Below, one piece after another: positions 24,637 to 32,897 of a stretch of DNA of 64,000 nucleotides (the first letter of the stretch is position 1; the number at the start of each line of letters is the position of its first letter). The notes under the pieces were generated by a model. It had not been told where the DNA came from, did not search any database, and saw only the letters and a program-made list of their open reading frames with translations. The translations under genes were made by a program, and so were the position numbers. The stretch spans positions 1-64,000 of the forward strand of contig NZ_WIAO01000008.1 in the NCBI RefSeq assembly GCF_009451885.1, written 5' to 3'. The DNA comes from Glycomyces albidus (GTDB lineage: Bacteria > Actinomycetota > Actinomycetes > Mycobacteriales > Micromonosporaceae).

Positions 24637-25872
24637 ATGCGCAGAAGGACCCTGGGAATCACCGCCGTCTCCGCCGCCGCCCTCGGCGCGGCCGCCGCCT
24701 GCGGCTCCGACGACGGCGACAACGGCGCCGAGGAGACCCCGGAGTTCTCCGGGGAGCTCGTGATCTGGGCCGACGAGACCCGCACGCCCGTCCTCAAGGA
24801 GTTCGTCAAGGACTTCGAGTCGACCGTCGGCGTGAAGGTCACCGTCGAAGAGCACGTGGAGACCCTTCGCGAGGACTTCGTCACCGCCGCCCAGCAGGGC
24901 CAGGGCCCCGACATCGTCGTGGGCGCGCACGACTGGTCCGGCCAGTTCGCCGCCGACGGCGTCATCACGCCCATCGCCCTCAGCGCCGACCAGTCCGGCG
25001 CCCTGAACGAGACCGCCGTCAAGGCGTTCACCGTGGACGGCAACCTGTACGGCGTCCCCTACGCGGTCGAGAACCTGGGCCTGATCCGCAACACCGACCT
25101 CGCCCCCGACGCCCCCGCCACCTTCGAGGAGCTCGTCACCGCCGGCCAGGCCGCCGGCACCGACGAGGTCCTCACCATGGAGGTCGGCGTCGACGGCAAC
25201 GCCTACTCCGCCTACCCGCTGTTCGCGTCCATGGGCGGCTACCTGTTCAAGGACGACGGCGCCGGCAACCTCGACCCGAACGACGTCGGCGTGGACTCCC
25301 CCGGCGGCATCGCCGCGTTCGAGAAGTTCGCCGAACTCGGCGCCGCGGGCGTCCTCAAGACCACCATCGACGCCACGAACACCATCCCGTTCTTCGTCGA
25401 CGGCAAGACCGCCTTCATGATCTCCGGGCCGTGGGCGCTCACCGACGTCCAGGGCGCGGGCCTCAACTACGAGGTCACCGCCATCCCCGGCTTCGAGGGC
25501 CAGGGCCCGGCCTCGCCGTTCCTCGGCGTCCAGGGCTTCTACATCTCCTCGGCGGCGCAGAACGCGGTGTTCGCCCAGGAGTTCGTCACCAACTACGTCC
25601 TGACCGAGGACCTCCAGCTCAAGCTCGCCGAAGCCGGCGGCCGCCTCCCGGCGCTCACCGCCGCCGCCGAGGCCTTCTCCGCCGACAACGCCGACGTCCA
25701 GGGCTTCGCCGCCGCCGGCGAGAACGCCGTCCCGATGCCGAACATCCCCGCGATGAACGCCGTCTGGGAGCCCTTCGGCCGCGCCGAGGCCGACGCCATC
25801 GACGGCGTCTCCACCGGCGAGGCCGCCGCGACCACCGCCGCGCAGTCCATCCGCGACGCCGTCGCCGGCTGA
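24637..25872 (+). CDS. malE: Maltose/maltodextrin ABC importer, substrate-binding lipoprotein
   Basis: A 411-residue extracellular solute-binding protein. Signal peptide with twin basic start MRRRTLGITAVSAAALGAAA and lipobox ending at C22, so it is a lipid-anchored protein. The body matches MalE-type proteins: VIWADETRTPVLKEFVKDFE, DIVVGAHDWSGQFAADGVIT, and YGVPYAVENLGLIRNTDL, the last a hallmark of maltose/maltodextrin binding proteins. GAGGAGAAGAAGAC precedes the ATG. First gene of malEFG opposite malR. The importer ATPase (often MsiK in actinomycetes) is not here. Confidence 0.92.
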   Translation: MRRRTLGITAVSAAALGAAAACGSDDGDNGAEETPEFSGELVIWADETRTPVLKEFVKDFESTVGVKVTVEEHVETLREDFVTAAQQGQGPDIVVGAHDWSGQFAADGVITPIALSADQSGALNETAVKAFTVDGNLYGVPYAVENLGLIRNTDLAPDAPATFEELVTAGQAAGTDEVLTMEVGVDGNAYSAYPLFASMGGYLFKDDGAGNLDPNDVGVDSPGGIAAFEKFAELGAAGVLKTTIDATNTIPFFVDGKTAFMISGPWALTDVQGAGLNYEVTAIPGFEGQGPASPFLGVQGFYISSAAQNAVFAQEFVTNYVLTEDLQLKLAEAGGRLPALTAAAEAFSADNADVQGFAAAGENAVPMPNIPAMNAVWEPFGRAEADAIDGVSTGEAAATTAAQSIRDAVAG

Positions 25873-25925
25873 TCACCCGGGCAGGACACCGACGAACGAC
25901 ACCCCGACGAGCGAAGGATCGCACT

Positions 25926-27467
25926 GTGCTCGACCAACGTGCCCAAGGCTCCACGACCGCCGCGGGCCTGATCGCCAAGATCGCGGTACTCGCGGTGGTC
26001 GCCGCGCTGGCCGTCTGGGCGGCGGTGCCGCTCATCGCCGCCGGGGCCTGGTGGGGCCTGGCGCTGGAGGCGGCCGTGGCGGCCGTGCTCTTCTACGTGT
26101 ACCTCCAGCGCCGGGCGGTCCAGCTCAAGTACCTGGTTCCCGGCACGCTGCTGCTCATCGCCTTCCAGATCCTCCCGGTCGTGCTCACCGTCGGCACCTC
26201 GTTCTCCAACTACGGGGACGGGCACCGGGTCGACAAGGAGCAGGCGACCGAGTCGATCATCGCCGCGGGCGTGCAGCAGACCCCCGGCGGCGCGACCTAC
26301 CTGCTCGCCGTCGGGGAGTCCGCGTCCGGTGAGCTGACGCTCCTGCTCACCGACACCGCCGACGGGTCCACCTGGGCGGGGACGGAGGCGGGCCTCGCCG
26401 AGCTCGACGGCGCCACGGTCGACCCGACCGGGCGCGTCACCGCCGCGCCCGGCTACACCGTGTGGACCCTCGCCGACCTCAACGAGCGCCAGGCCGAACT
26501 CGCCGACCTCGCCGTCCCGACCGGGGACACCACCGGCATCAAGGTCCAGGGCCTCTCGGCCTTCGAAGGCGAGTCGACGCGCTCGTACGACGAGGCGTGC
26601 GACTGCATCACCGACTCGGCGACCGGCACCGTCTGGTACGCCGACGACGAGACCGGGACCTTCGTCACCGAGGACGGCCAGGCCGCGCTCGTCGGCTGGC
26701 GGGTGAACATCGGCTTCGGGAACTACCTCGACGTCCTCACCGACCCGGACATCCGCGGCCCGTTCCTGGGCGTCTTCACCTGGAACGTCGCGTTCGCGGC
26801 CGGGTCGGTCCTGTTCACCTTCGCGATCGGCCTCGGCACCGCCATGGCCCTCAACCGGCCCGGCATGCGCGGCACGAAGGTCTACCGGGCCTTCATGATC
26901 CTGCCGTACGCGATGCCGTCGTTCGCGATGCTGCTGGTGTGGGCGCAGATGTTCAACCGCGACTTCGGCCTCGTCAACGAGCTGTTCGGCCTGAACGTGA
27001 ACTGGTACGGCGGCACCTGGCCGGCCCGCGCGATGGTCCTCATCGCGAACACCTGGCTCGGCTGGCCGTACATGTTCCTGATCTCGCTCGGCGCGCTCCA
27101 GGCGCTCCCGTCCGACTCGCTCGAAGCGGCGAAGATCGACGGGGCCACCGGCGTCACCGCGTTCCGCAAGATCACGCTGCCGCTGCTGCTGATCGCGCTG
27201 ACGCCGCTGCTGATCTCGTCGTTCGCGTTCAACTTCAACAACTTCAACGCGATCGAGCTGCTCAGCGGCGGCCACCCGTTCGAGGCCGGCGACGCCGTCG
27301 GCGGCACCGACCTGCTCATCACGTACGCGTTCCGGCAGGCGTTCGGCTCCTCCAGCGCCGACTACGGCTTCGCGAGCGCGATCAGCGTGTTCATCTTCCT
27401 CATCGTCGCCACGATCTCGGCGGTCATGTTCCGCTTCACCCGCAACCAGGAGGACGTGTACTCATGA
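25926..27467 (+). CDS. malF: Maltose ABC importer permease MalF
   Basis: GTG 25926 has GAAGGA nine bases upstream. The 513-residue protein has two N-terminal helices (AVLAVVAALAVWAAVPLIAA and YLVPGTLLLIAFQILPVVLT), a large extracytoplasmic loop (about 100-250) typical of MalF, then the permease core. The EAA loop SLEAAKIDGATGVTAFRKIT docks the ATPase. It follows malE by 53 bp and overlaps malG by 4 bp (ATGA). The size and loop are characteristic of MalF rather than generic sugar permeases. Confidence 0.92.
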   Translation: MLDQRAQGSTTAAGLIAKIAVLAVVAALAVWAAVPLIAAGAWWGLALEAAVAAVLFYVYLQRRAVQLKYLVPGTLLLIAFQILPVVLTVGTSFSNYGDGHRVDKEQATESIIAAGVQQTPGGATYLLAVGESASGELTLLLTDTADGSTWAGTEAGLAELDGATVDPTGRVTAAPGYTVWTLADLNERQAELADLAVPTGDTTGIKVQGLSAFEGESTRSYDEACDCITDSATGTVWYADDETGTFVTEDGQAALVGWRVNIGFGNYLDVLTDPDIRGPFLGVFTWNVAFAAGSVLFTFAIGLGTAMALNRPGMRGTKVYRAFMILPYAMPSFAMLLVWAQMFNRDFGLVNELFGLNVNWYGGTWPARAMVLIANTWLGWPYMFLISLGALQALPSDSLEAAKIDGATGVTAFRKITLPLLLIALTPLLISSFAFNFNNFNAIELLSGGHPFEAGDAVGGTDLLITYAFRQAFGSSSADYGFASAISVFIFLIVATISAVMFRFTRNQEDVYS

Positions 27468-28360
27468 CCACTGCCGTCGCGACGAAGCGCAAGGGCCGCA
27501 AGTCGTTCCTCAAATGGGCCGCGGACACCGGCTGGCGGCATGCGGTCGCACTGGCCGCGCTGCTGTTCGGGCTCGTCCCGATCGTGTACGTGGTGTCGGC
27601 GGCGTTCAACCCGAACGGGACCCTGTCGTCGACGAACCTCCTGCCGACCTCGTTCGGCCTCGGCAACTTCCAGAAGCTGTTCACCGACGACAACGTGCCG
27701 TTCGCATCGTGGTTCGCGAACTCGCTGATGATCGCGGTCCCGGCGGCGTTCATCTCCATCTTCATCTCGTCGCTGGCGGCGTACGCGTTCAGCCGGTTCC
27801 GGTTCCGGGGGCGGCGGCCGATGCTGCTGTTCCTGCTGCTGATCCAGATGTTCCCGGCGTTCCTCGCGGTCGTCGCGCTCTACCTGATCTTCGGCTCGAT
27901 CGGCGAGTTCTACCCGATCGCGGGCCTGAACACGAAGCTGGGCCTGATGCTGGTGTACATGGGCGGGGCGCTCGGGGTGTCGACGTGGCTGATGAAGGGC
28001 TTCTTCGACACGATCCCGAAGGAGCTCGACGAGGCGGCGACGATCGACGGGGCCTCGCACGCGCAGATCTTCTTCGGGATGATCCTGCCGCTGGCGGCGC
28101 CGATCATCGCGATCTCGGGGATCCTCGCGTTCGTGGGGACGATGAACGACTTCATCCTCGCGTCGCTGTTCCTGACCGACCGGCCCGAGATGACGCTCGC
28201 GGTGGGGCTCAAGACCCTCACCGCCGAGAACTCGCCCGCGTCCTACTTCGGCATCTTCGCGGCCGGCACGCTCCTGACGTCGATCCTGACGGTCGCGGTC
28301 TTCATGAGCCTGCAGCGCTACATCGTCTCCGGCCTGACCGGCGGCGCCGTGAAGGGCTGA
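27464..28360 (+). CDS. malG: Maltose ABC importer permease MalG
   Basis: A 298-residue permease with six helices. The EAA loop reads ELDEAATIDGASHAQIFFGM. The C-terminus SLQRYIVSGLTGGAVKG is the MalG signature that contacts the ATPase. The start overlaps the malF stop (ATGA). A hairpin follows 50 bp after the stop. Confidence 0.93.
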   Translation: MTTAVATKRKGRKSFLKWAADTGWRHAVALAALLFGLVPIVYVVSAAFNPNGTLSSTNLLPTSFGLGNFQKLFTDDNVPFASWFANSLMIAVPAAFISIFISSLAAYAFSRFRFRGRRPMLLFLLLIQMFPAFLAVVALYLIFGSIGEFYPIAGLNTKLGLMLVYMGGALGVSTWLMKGFFDTIPKELDEAATIDGASHAQIFFGMILPLAAPIIAISGILAFVGTMNDFILASLFLTDRPEMTLAVGLKTLTAENSPASYFGIFAAGTLLTSILTVAVFMSLQRYIVSGLTGGAVKG

Positions 28361-28410
28361 GCCGCAGACCGCTGCTCGACCCGCCGCCCTTCCCCAGGAG
28401 GAGCGGCGCG

Positions 28411-28451
28411 GGCCCGGGCCGGGGAGGGCCTCCCTCTCCCCGGGCCGGGCC
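28411..28451 (+). terminator. malEFG terminator
   Basis: GGCCCGG-CCGGGGAG pairs with CTCCCCGG-CCGGGCC with one mismatch, followed by TTTCC. Confidence 0.7.
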
Positions 28452-28546
28452 TTTCCGCTTTCGCTGGGCCCGTTCGGATCTGGAGTCGGCGGCGCGGGAT
28501 TGATATGGTGGCCGCAGGACCCCCATGTCCGAACGGATGCGACCCC

Positions 28547-28885
28547 ATGCCCCATATGGAAGCGGAGCAGCTCATCAAGGCTGCGAACGAGCTGTTCCAG
28601 ATCGAGAGCGACGCGCACGCGGGCGCGGCGTCGCTGGCCGCTGCGATGGCGGAGACCTCAGGCGCCCTCGCGTCGGGCGGGCTGTCGATGGGCGAGGCGC
28701 TCGGCGGTGCCGCGGAGGCGTGGGCCGGGAAGCGGATGAAGCCGACGGGCGAGCTCGTGGTGAACCTGGCGGAGTTCCTGACGGTGTACTCGCAGGAGAT
28801 GGTGGACCTCGACGAGTTCACCGGGAACGAGTTCGAGAAGCACAAGGGACTCGTGCAGCGCCGCTCCAGCTCGAATGTGATGTGA
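28547..28885 (+). CDS. WXG100-like small protein
   Basis: From ATG 28547 the protein is 112 residues, almost wholly helical, with a central WAG (59-61) in LGGAAEAWAGKRMKP between two helices, as in ESX/type VII secreted WXG100 proteins. The WxG sits later than usual (typically about residue 40-45), so the assignment is tentative. It overlaps the next gene by 4 bp (GTGA), so a complex with that product is likely. No EccC-type ATPase is in the window. ATG 28556 is an alternative start. Confidence 0.6.
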   Translation: MPHMEAEQLIKAANELFQIESDAHAGAASLAAAMAETSGALASGGLSMGEALGGAAEAWAGKRMKPTGELVVNLAEFLTVYSQEMVDLDEFTGNEFEKHKGLVQRRSSSNVM

Positions 28886-31194
28886 CCGCCGTGAGCGAGT
28901 TGAACTGGCAGCAGGTGAACCAGCTCCCCGTGGACGCGGTCAAGAGCGCCGCGGACTACTGGACGACGTACCGCGGGAAGGTCGTGGAGTCCGCCGAGAC
29001 GGTCGGAAGCGATGTCGCGAAGACCATCGGCGACGAGCACTTCGGCGGGGACGTGGCCGACGCGAGCCGCGGGCAGCTCCAGAAGATCGCGACCGAGTTC
29101 GAGCAGCACGTCGACGAGTTCGCGAAGCCGCTCGCGGTGCTCCTCGAGGACGCGCACGAAGTCCTGTCGCGGGACAAGCAGGCGATGAACGCGGCGGTCG
29201 AGCGGGTCCTCGACGCGCAGCTCGCGATCAAGCCCGACGGCGAGGTGTACCTGACCGACACGGTCCTGGGGAACATCGTGCGGTGGGCGCAGGCCAATGC
29301 CGAGCGGGCCGGAAAGCCGTGGCAGACCCTGGCGGAGACCGAGATCGCCCGGTGGCAGCAGCAGGCGTGCGACCCCATGACCGCGCAGGTGAAGGGGATC
29401 GTCGAGGCGGCGCGCGCCCACGACGACGACATCACGACGAAACTGAACGCGCTGCGGGACAAGCACGTCGACATGCCCCCGCCCGTGGGCTCGGACGAGA
29501 ACAAGGACGTCGCCGAGTACTGGGCGTCCAAGGCCGTCGACCTGTTGAACGGCGGCGCCGACGGGAAGATGAGCCCCGCCGAGCTCGACGAGTTCAACAA
29601 GCTCGTCGAGGAGCGCAGCGGCCAGCCGGAGTTCTCGACCGCGCTCATGAACAAGCTCGGCCCGGACGGCCTCGTCGAGCACCTCGACAAGGTTTCGAAC
29701 GACGTGTTCGGAGACGACAAGTCGACGTACAGCAAGGAGCAGCTCTCGGCGATGCACGAGTCGCTGGGGAAGACCCTCGCGACCGCGACGGACCCGACGA
29801 AGCAGCCGCACGTCGACGAGCGGTGGACCGCGGAGTTCATGAACCGCGGCGCCACAGGCGACAACTCCAACGCCCCGAACGGCTACCAGACGGTCGCCCC
29901 GCTGCTCAAGCACGGGAAGTACCACGAGGACTTCCTGACGCCGGTCGCCGAGCACATGATGGCGATCGACAAGCAGGGCCCTTGGCCCGACGGCTCCGAA
30001 CTCGACAACCTGGGCGGGCCGAAGAACCCCAATGCCAACCCGCTCAACTACGCGCTCGAAGCGGTCGACCACAACCCGAAGGCCGCCCAGAACCTGTTCA
30101 CCGGCAACGGCAAGGGCATGGAGGACATCGAAGGCGTCGACCTCTCCGGCACACCGGCCGTCGAGGACCCGGTGAAGTACCTGATGGACCGCGCCGAGGA
30201 CTCGAAGGCCGGCGGCAACCTGTTCACCGGCGGCACCGACGGCGACCGCCGCGACCCGCTCGACCCGAACCTGGTCGGGAACGCGCTCGAATCGGCCGCC
30301 ACCGGCGTCTCCACCGACCCCGACTACAAGGACCGGCCGGTGGTCGACTCGAACGCGGGGAAGGTCGCCGACAAGGTCATCGACTACGCCACCGAGAACC
30401 GCCACAAGTTCACCAAAGAGCCGATGAACGACATGGTGGACAACTTCGGGAACATCACCGCGGCGTACATGGACGACTTCCACCGCTCGATCGCCTCCCC
30501 CACCACCCAGGGCTGGGCGGTCGACCGCGGCCCGAGCCTGGACCTCGGTTCGGACGCCACGCAGGCCGGCAAGTGGCTCAAGCTCATGGGCAGCGACGAG
30601 ATCGCCTCCGCCACCGTCCAGGCCGCCAGCGAGCGCCTGATGTACGACCAGATCCAGACCGCCCGGACCACGACCGATCTGGAGCCCGGCACCGCCTACA
30701 ACGAGGCGTTCGAAATGCACGGCAACGTCACCGCGGCGGTCACCGACGGCACGCTCGACGCCATCGCCGACGGCGTCCACCAGCAGGCGGAGGACCACAA
30801 CGACGTGGTCGACGCCGTCAAGAAGGTCGTCGAAGGCGGCGCCGGAGTCGCGTTCGGCTACGCCACCGGCCCGTGGGGCGGCGAGGCGGCCGGACAGGTC
30901 ACCTCGGCCATCGCCGACCGCGTGGGCAAGCAGTTCGAGATCACCGAAGCGGAAGCGGCCCGGACGGTCGCGGACAAGACCACCACCGCGTACCAGAAAG
31001 CCCTCGCCGACTACAGCAGCCCGAACGCCTCGATCGAGAGGCTCCTGGCGAACGAACGCTCCATGAACGACATCACCAAGAGCACGACCCTCGAGAACTT
31101 CACGCAGCGCTTCAACGACAGCATCCAGTGGGTCGTGCGCGGCTACACGGACACCGCCGAGGAAGAGGAGGCCGAGGAGAAGGAGGGATCCTGA
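28882..31194 (+). CDS. Large helical protein coupled to WXG100-like gene (DUF6571-like)
   Basis: GTG 28882 overlaps the previous stop, giving 770 residues. The N-terminal 180 residues form WXG-like helices (LPVDAVKSAADYWTTYRGKV). The middle (about 210-470) has Asn/Gly/Asp-rich segments such as LGGPKNPNANPLNYALEAVD, and the C-terminus (about 560-740) is helical (KKVVEGGAGVAFGYATGPWG resembles a membrane- or pore-type helix) with an acidic EEEEAEEKEGS tail. It resembles actinobacterial DUF6571 proteins beside ESX-type genes; the function is unknown. No signal peptide; export, if any, would be by a type VII-like route. Confidence 0.6.
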   Translation: MTAVSELNWQQVNQLPVDAVKSAADYWTTYRGKVVESAETVGSDVAKTIGDEHFGGDVADASRGQLQKIATEFEQHVDEFAKPLAVLLEDAHEVLSRDKQAMNAAVERVLDAQLAIKPDGEVYLTDTVLGNIVRWAQANAERAGKPWQTLAETEIARWQQQACDPMTAQVKGIVEAARAHDDDITTKLNALRDKHVDMPPPVGSDENKDVAEYWASKAVDLLNGGADGKMSPAELDEFNKLVEERSGQPEFSTALMNKLGPDGLVEHLDKVSNDVFGDDKSTYSKEQLSAMHESLGKTLATATDPTKQPHVDERWTAEFMNRGATGDNSNAPNGYQTVAPLLKHGKYHEDFLTPVAEHMMAIDKQGPWPDGSELDNLGGPKNPNANPLNYALEAVDHNPKAAQNLFTGNGKGMEDIEGVDLSGTPAVEDPVKYLMDRAEDSKAGGNLFTGGTDGDRRDPLDPNLVGNALESAATGVSTDPDYKDRPVVDSNAGKVADKVIDYATENRHKFTKEPMNDMVDNFGNITAAYMDDFHRSIASPTTQGWAVDRGPSLDLGSDATQAGKWLKLMGSDEIASATVQAASERLMYDQIQTARTTTDLEPGTAYNEAFEMHGNVTAAVTDGTLDAIADGVHQQAEDHNDVVDAVKKVVEGGAGVAFGYATGPWGGEAAGQVTSAIADRVGKQFEITEAEAARTVADKTTTAYQKALADYSSPNASIERLLANERSMNDITKSTTLENFTQRFNDSIQWVVRGYTDTAEEEEAEEKEGS

Positions 31195-31235
31195 CCTCCG
31201 CGGGGACGGGGCAGCCGGGCGGGCGGCCCCTCCGC

Positions 31236-31634
31236 TCAGTCCTCGATGAGTTCGCGGAGCACGTCGAGGGGCTCGCGCAGGTCGGCGTACTCCTCGAGTT
31301 CGATGACGCGGTGCTGGAGCTGCTCGAGGCTGTACGCGACGACGGCGACGCGGTCGTCGGCCGGGGACTCGAGGAGCTCGATGGCGCGGTCGATCAGTCG
31401 CAGGGCGTCGTCGAGGGTCGCGAGGTCCTCGGCGTTCTGGATCCGCGCGGTCGTGTAGCCGCCGGCCGCCGGGGACGCGAGGTCGTCGGCGTCGTCGGAC
31501 GCCGGCTGCCACAGCTTCGCGAGCCGGTCCCAGTTCGCGCGGCGCTCCTCCTGGAAGCGGGCGATGCCGGCCCGCAGGAGGATGGTGCGGGCGACGAGCT
31601 CGACCCGCTCGCCGGGAGGGAATGCGTCTGCCAT
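31236..31634 (-). CDS. Hypothetical helical protein, 132 aa
   Basis: From ATG 31634 the protein reads MADAFPPGERVELVARTILL and continues as amphipathic helices rich in Leu and Asp/Glu (LATLDDALRLIDRAIELLES, YSLEQLQHRVIELEEYADLR). No domain is recognised. It starts 14 bp after the preceding 60-residue gene, so both are likely one transcript. It converges with the large WXG-associated gene; whether it serves that system is unknown. Confidence 0.6.
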   Translation of the reverse strand: MADAFPPGERVELVARTILLRAGIARFQEERRANWDRLAKLWQPASDDADDLASPAAGGYTTARIQNAEDLATLDDALRLIDRAIELLESPADDRVAVVAYSLEQLQHRVIELEEYADLREPLDVLRELIED

Positions 31635-31647
31635 CGCCGTTCCCCGT

Positions 31648-31830
31648 TCAGGACCAGTGGGGAGGGCGCTCGGCGAGGAGGTCGAGGTCCCTGACCGAGA
31701 GTTCGCGCCTGGTCGGGCGCGGGCGGGGGGCTTCGCCCCAGCCGCGGTCGGTGTCGTCGGAGGTCTGGTCCGGGAGCACCGAGAAGTCCTCGTCGAGCTC
31801 GACGGAACGGTCGTCATCGGAGACTGCCAT
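31648..31830 (-). CDS. Small actinobacterial hypothetical, 60 aa
   Basis: The sequence reads MAVSDDDRSVELDEDFSVLP then DQTSDDTDRGWGEAP and ends LLAERPPHWS. The combination SDDTDRGWGE and a terminal RPPHW is a pattern I associate with small conserved actinobacterial proteins of unknown function. It is acidic and probably disordered. It forms a two-gene unit with the 132-residue protein. Confidence 0.6.
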   Translation of the reverse strand: MAVSDDDRSVELDEDFSVLPDQTSDDTDRGWGEAPRPRPTRRELSVRDLDLLAERPPHWS

Positions 31831-31938
31831 GCTTCGACTGTACGTCAGGCGGTCGCGGCCGGTGCAACGGCGAGGCCCTGAACACCAGGTGAACCGGCGG
31901 TCAGGGCCTCTACCGGGGCTGCGCTGCGGCCGTGCGGC

Positions 31939-32148
31939 CTATGCCACCCCGACGAGCTCGTATCCGGCCTCGTCGACCGCTTCGCGGACCTGCTCCTCGG
32001 TGAGGGCGGCCTCGCTCCTGACGGTGACCTTGCCGGTCTCGAGGGCGACGTCGACGTTCTCGACGCCCGGGAGCGCGGAGATCTCCTGGGTGACGCTCCC
32101 GGCGCAGTGGCCGCAGGTCATGCCCTTGACGACGTACACGGTTTCCAT
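31939..32148 (-). CDS. copZ: Copper chaperone, HMA domain
   Basis: A 69-residue heavy-metal-associated domain (METVYVVKGMTCGHCAGSVT) with the Cu(I) ligands C12 and C15 in MTCGHC. CopZ-type proteins carry Cu(I) to P-type ATPases and to the CsoR repressor. The gene lies 29 bp after csoR on the same strand, so both are copper-induced through the operator at 32557. No CopA ATPase is next to it in the window. Confidence 0.92.
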   Translation of the reverse strand: METVYVVKGMTCGHCAGSVTQEISALPGVENVDVALETGKVTVRSEAALTEEQVREAVDEAGYELVGVA

Positions 32149-32177
32149 GGCGACTCCATCCTTGGCTGGCGAGTGTT

Positions 32178-32531
32178 CTAGGTTCTGAGCAGGCGGGCCA
32201 CCGCGTCCGAGGCTTCCTTCACCTTGGCTTCGGCGGCGGTCGGGTCACCGGAGGTCTGCGCCTCGGCGACGCAGTGGGCCAGGTGGCCTTCGAGGAGGTT
32301 GAGCGCGACGGCCTGGAGGCCCTTGGTGGAGGCGGAGATCTGGGTCAGGATGTCGATGCAGTACTGGTCGTCGTCGACCATCCGCTGGATGCCACGGATC
32401 TGGCCTTCGATGCGCTTGAGGCGGCGCGTGAGCGCGGCCTTGTCGCCGTGGTACCAGTAGTGGTCGCTCCCGTGGTCGCCGCCGTCGGGGCCCGGCGCGT
32501 GCGCGCCGTGCGGGGTCTCTTCGCTAGCCAT
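32178..32531 (-). CDS. csoR: Copper-sensing repressor CsoR
   Basis: A 117-residue DUF156 repressor. The Cu(I) site C-H-C is complete: C58 in DDQYCIDIL, H83 and C87 in EGHLAHC, with the exact 25 and 4 spacing of M. tuberculosis CsoR. The helical core KAALTRRLKRIEGQIRGIQR is diagnostic. The N-terminus has a His-rich extension (HGSDHYWYHGDK). Cu(I) binding releases DNA. A 17-bp GC palindrome lies 26 bp before the start and copZ follows. Confidence 0.95.
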   Translation of the reverse strand: MASEETPHGAHAPGPDGGDHGSDHYWYHGDKAALTRRLKRIEGQIRGIQRMVDDDQYCIDILTQISASTKGLQAVALNLLEGHLAHCVAEAQTSGDPTAAEAKVKEASDAVARLLRT

Positions 32532-32556
32532 GTCGCTTCCCTCCAGTCGTCAGTCT

Positions 32557-32573
32557 ATACCCCGTCGGGGTAT
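32557..32573. promoter_or_regulatory. CsoR operator
   Basis: ATACCCC and GGGGTAT separated by GTC: a symmetric C/G-tract palindrome of the kind bound by CsoR, placed directly before csoR-copZ. Confidence 0.8.
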
Positions 32574-32729
32574 CTCGGCAACTGCTCGTCATGCCCGTGC
32601 AGCGGCCCGTAGTATTCCGTGCCATTGTGCGAGAAATTCTCCCCCCGGCCTTGTCACCGCCCATACGGCCCTCTAACGTGAAGCCGTCGCGTCGGAAACT
32701 CGGGTGCACCCCGCATCCGCCGCGCGGCA

Positions 32730-32880
32730 CCGCCGAGTCGGTACCTGTGTCCTGACAGGACCGAGCCGGGGAACCAGCAGTCGGCCGCATCCCCGGCCGA
32801 CGGGGTGAATCGCGTTGCAGGACGCGTAGGGCGACCCTTCCTTCCGCCCGAACCCGACAGCTAACCCGGTAGGCGGCCAA
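32730..32880 (+). promoter_or_regulatory. c-di-AMP riboswitch (ydaO/yuaA leader)
   Basis: The leader has the conserved blocks of the actinobacterial ydaO element in order: GAGCCGGGGAACCAG, then GACGGGGTGAATCGCG, then ACGCGTAGGGCGACC, and CCCGAACCCGACAGCTAACC with GGTAGGCGG closing. It sits directly before the NlpC/P60 gene. In actinomycetes this class turns off cell-wall hydrolase genes (rpf, NlpC/P60) when c-di-AMP is high. The remaining 32574-32729 region shows only the promoter side. Confidence 0.93.
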
Positions 32881-32897
32881 AGGAAGGAGCGCATCCC

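Noticed and set aside
28318-31512. 1064-residue open frame antisense to the WXG-associated gene
   Set aside because: It spans several genes and a terminator and shows no domain.
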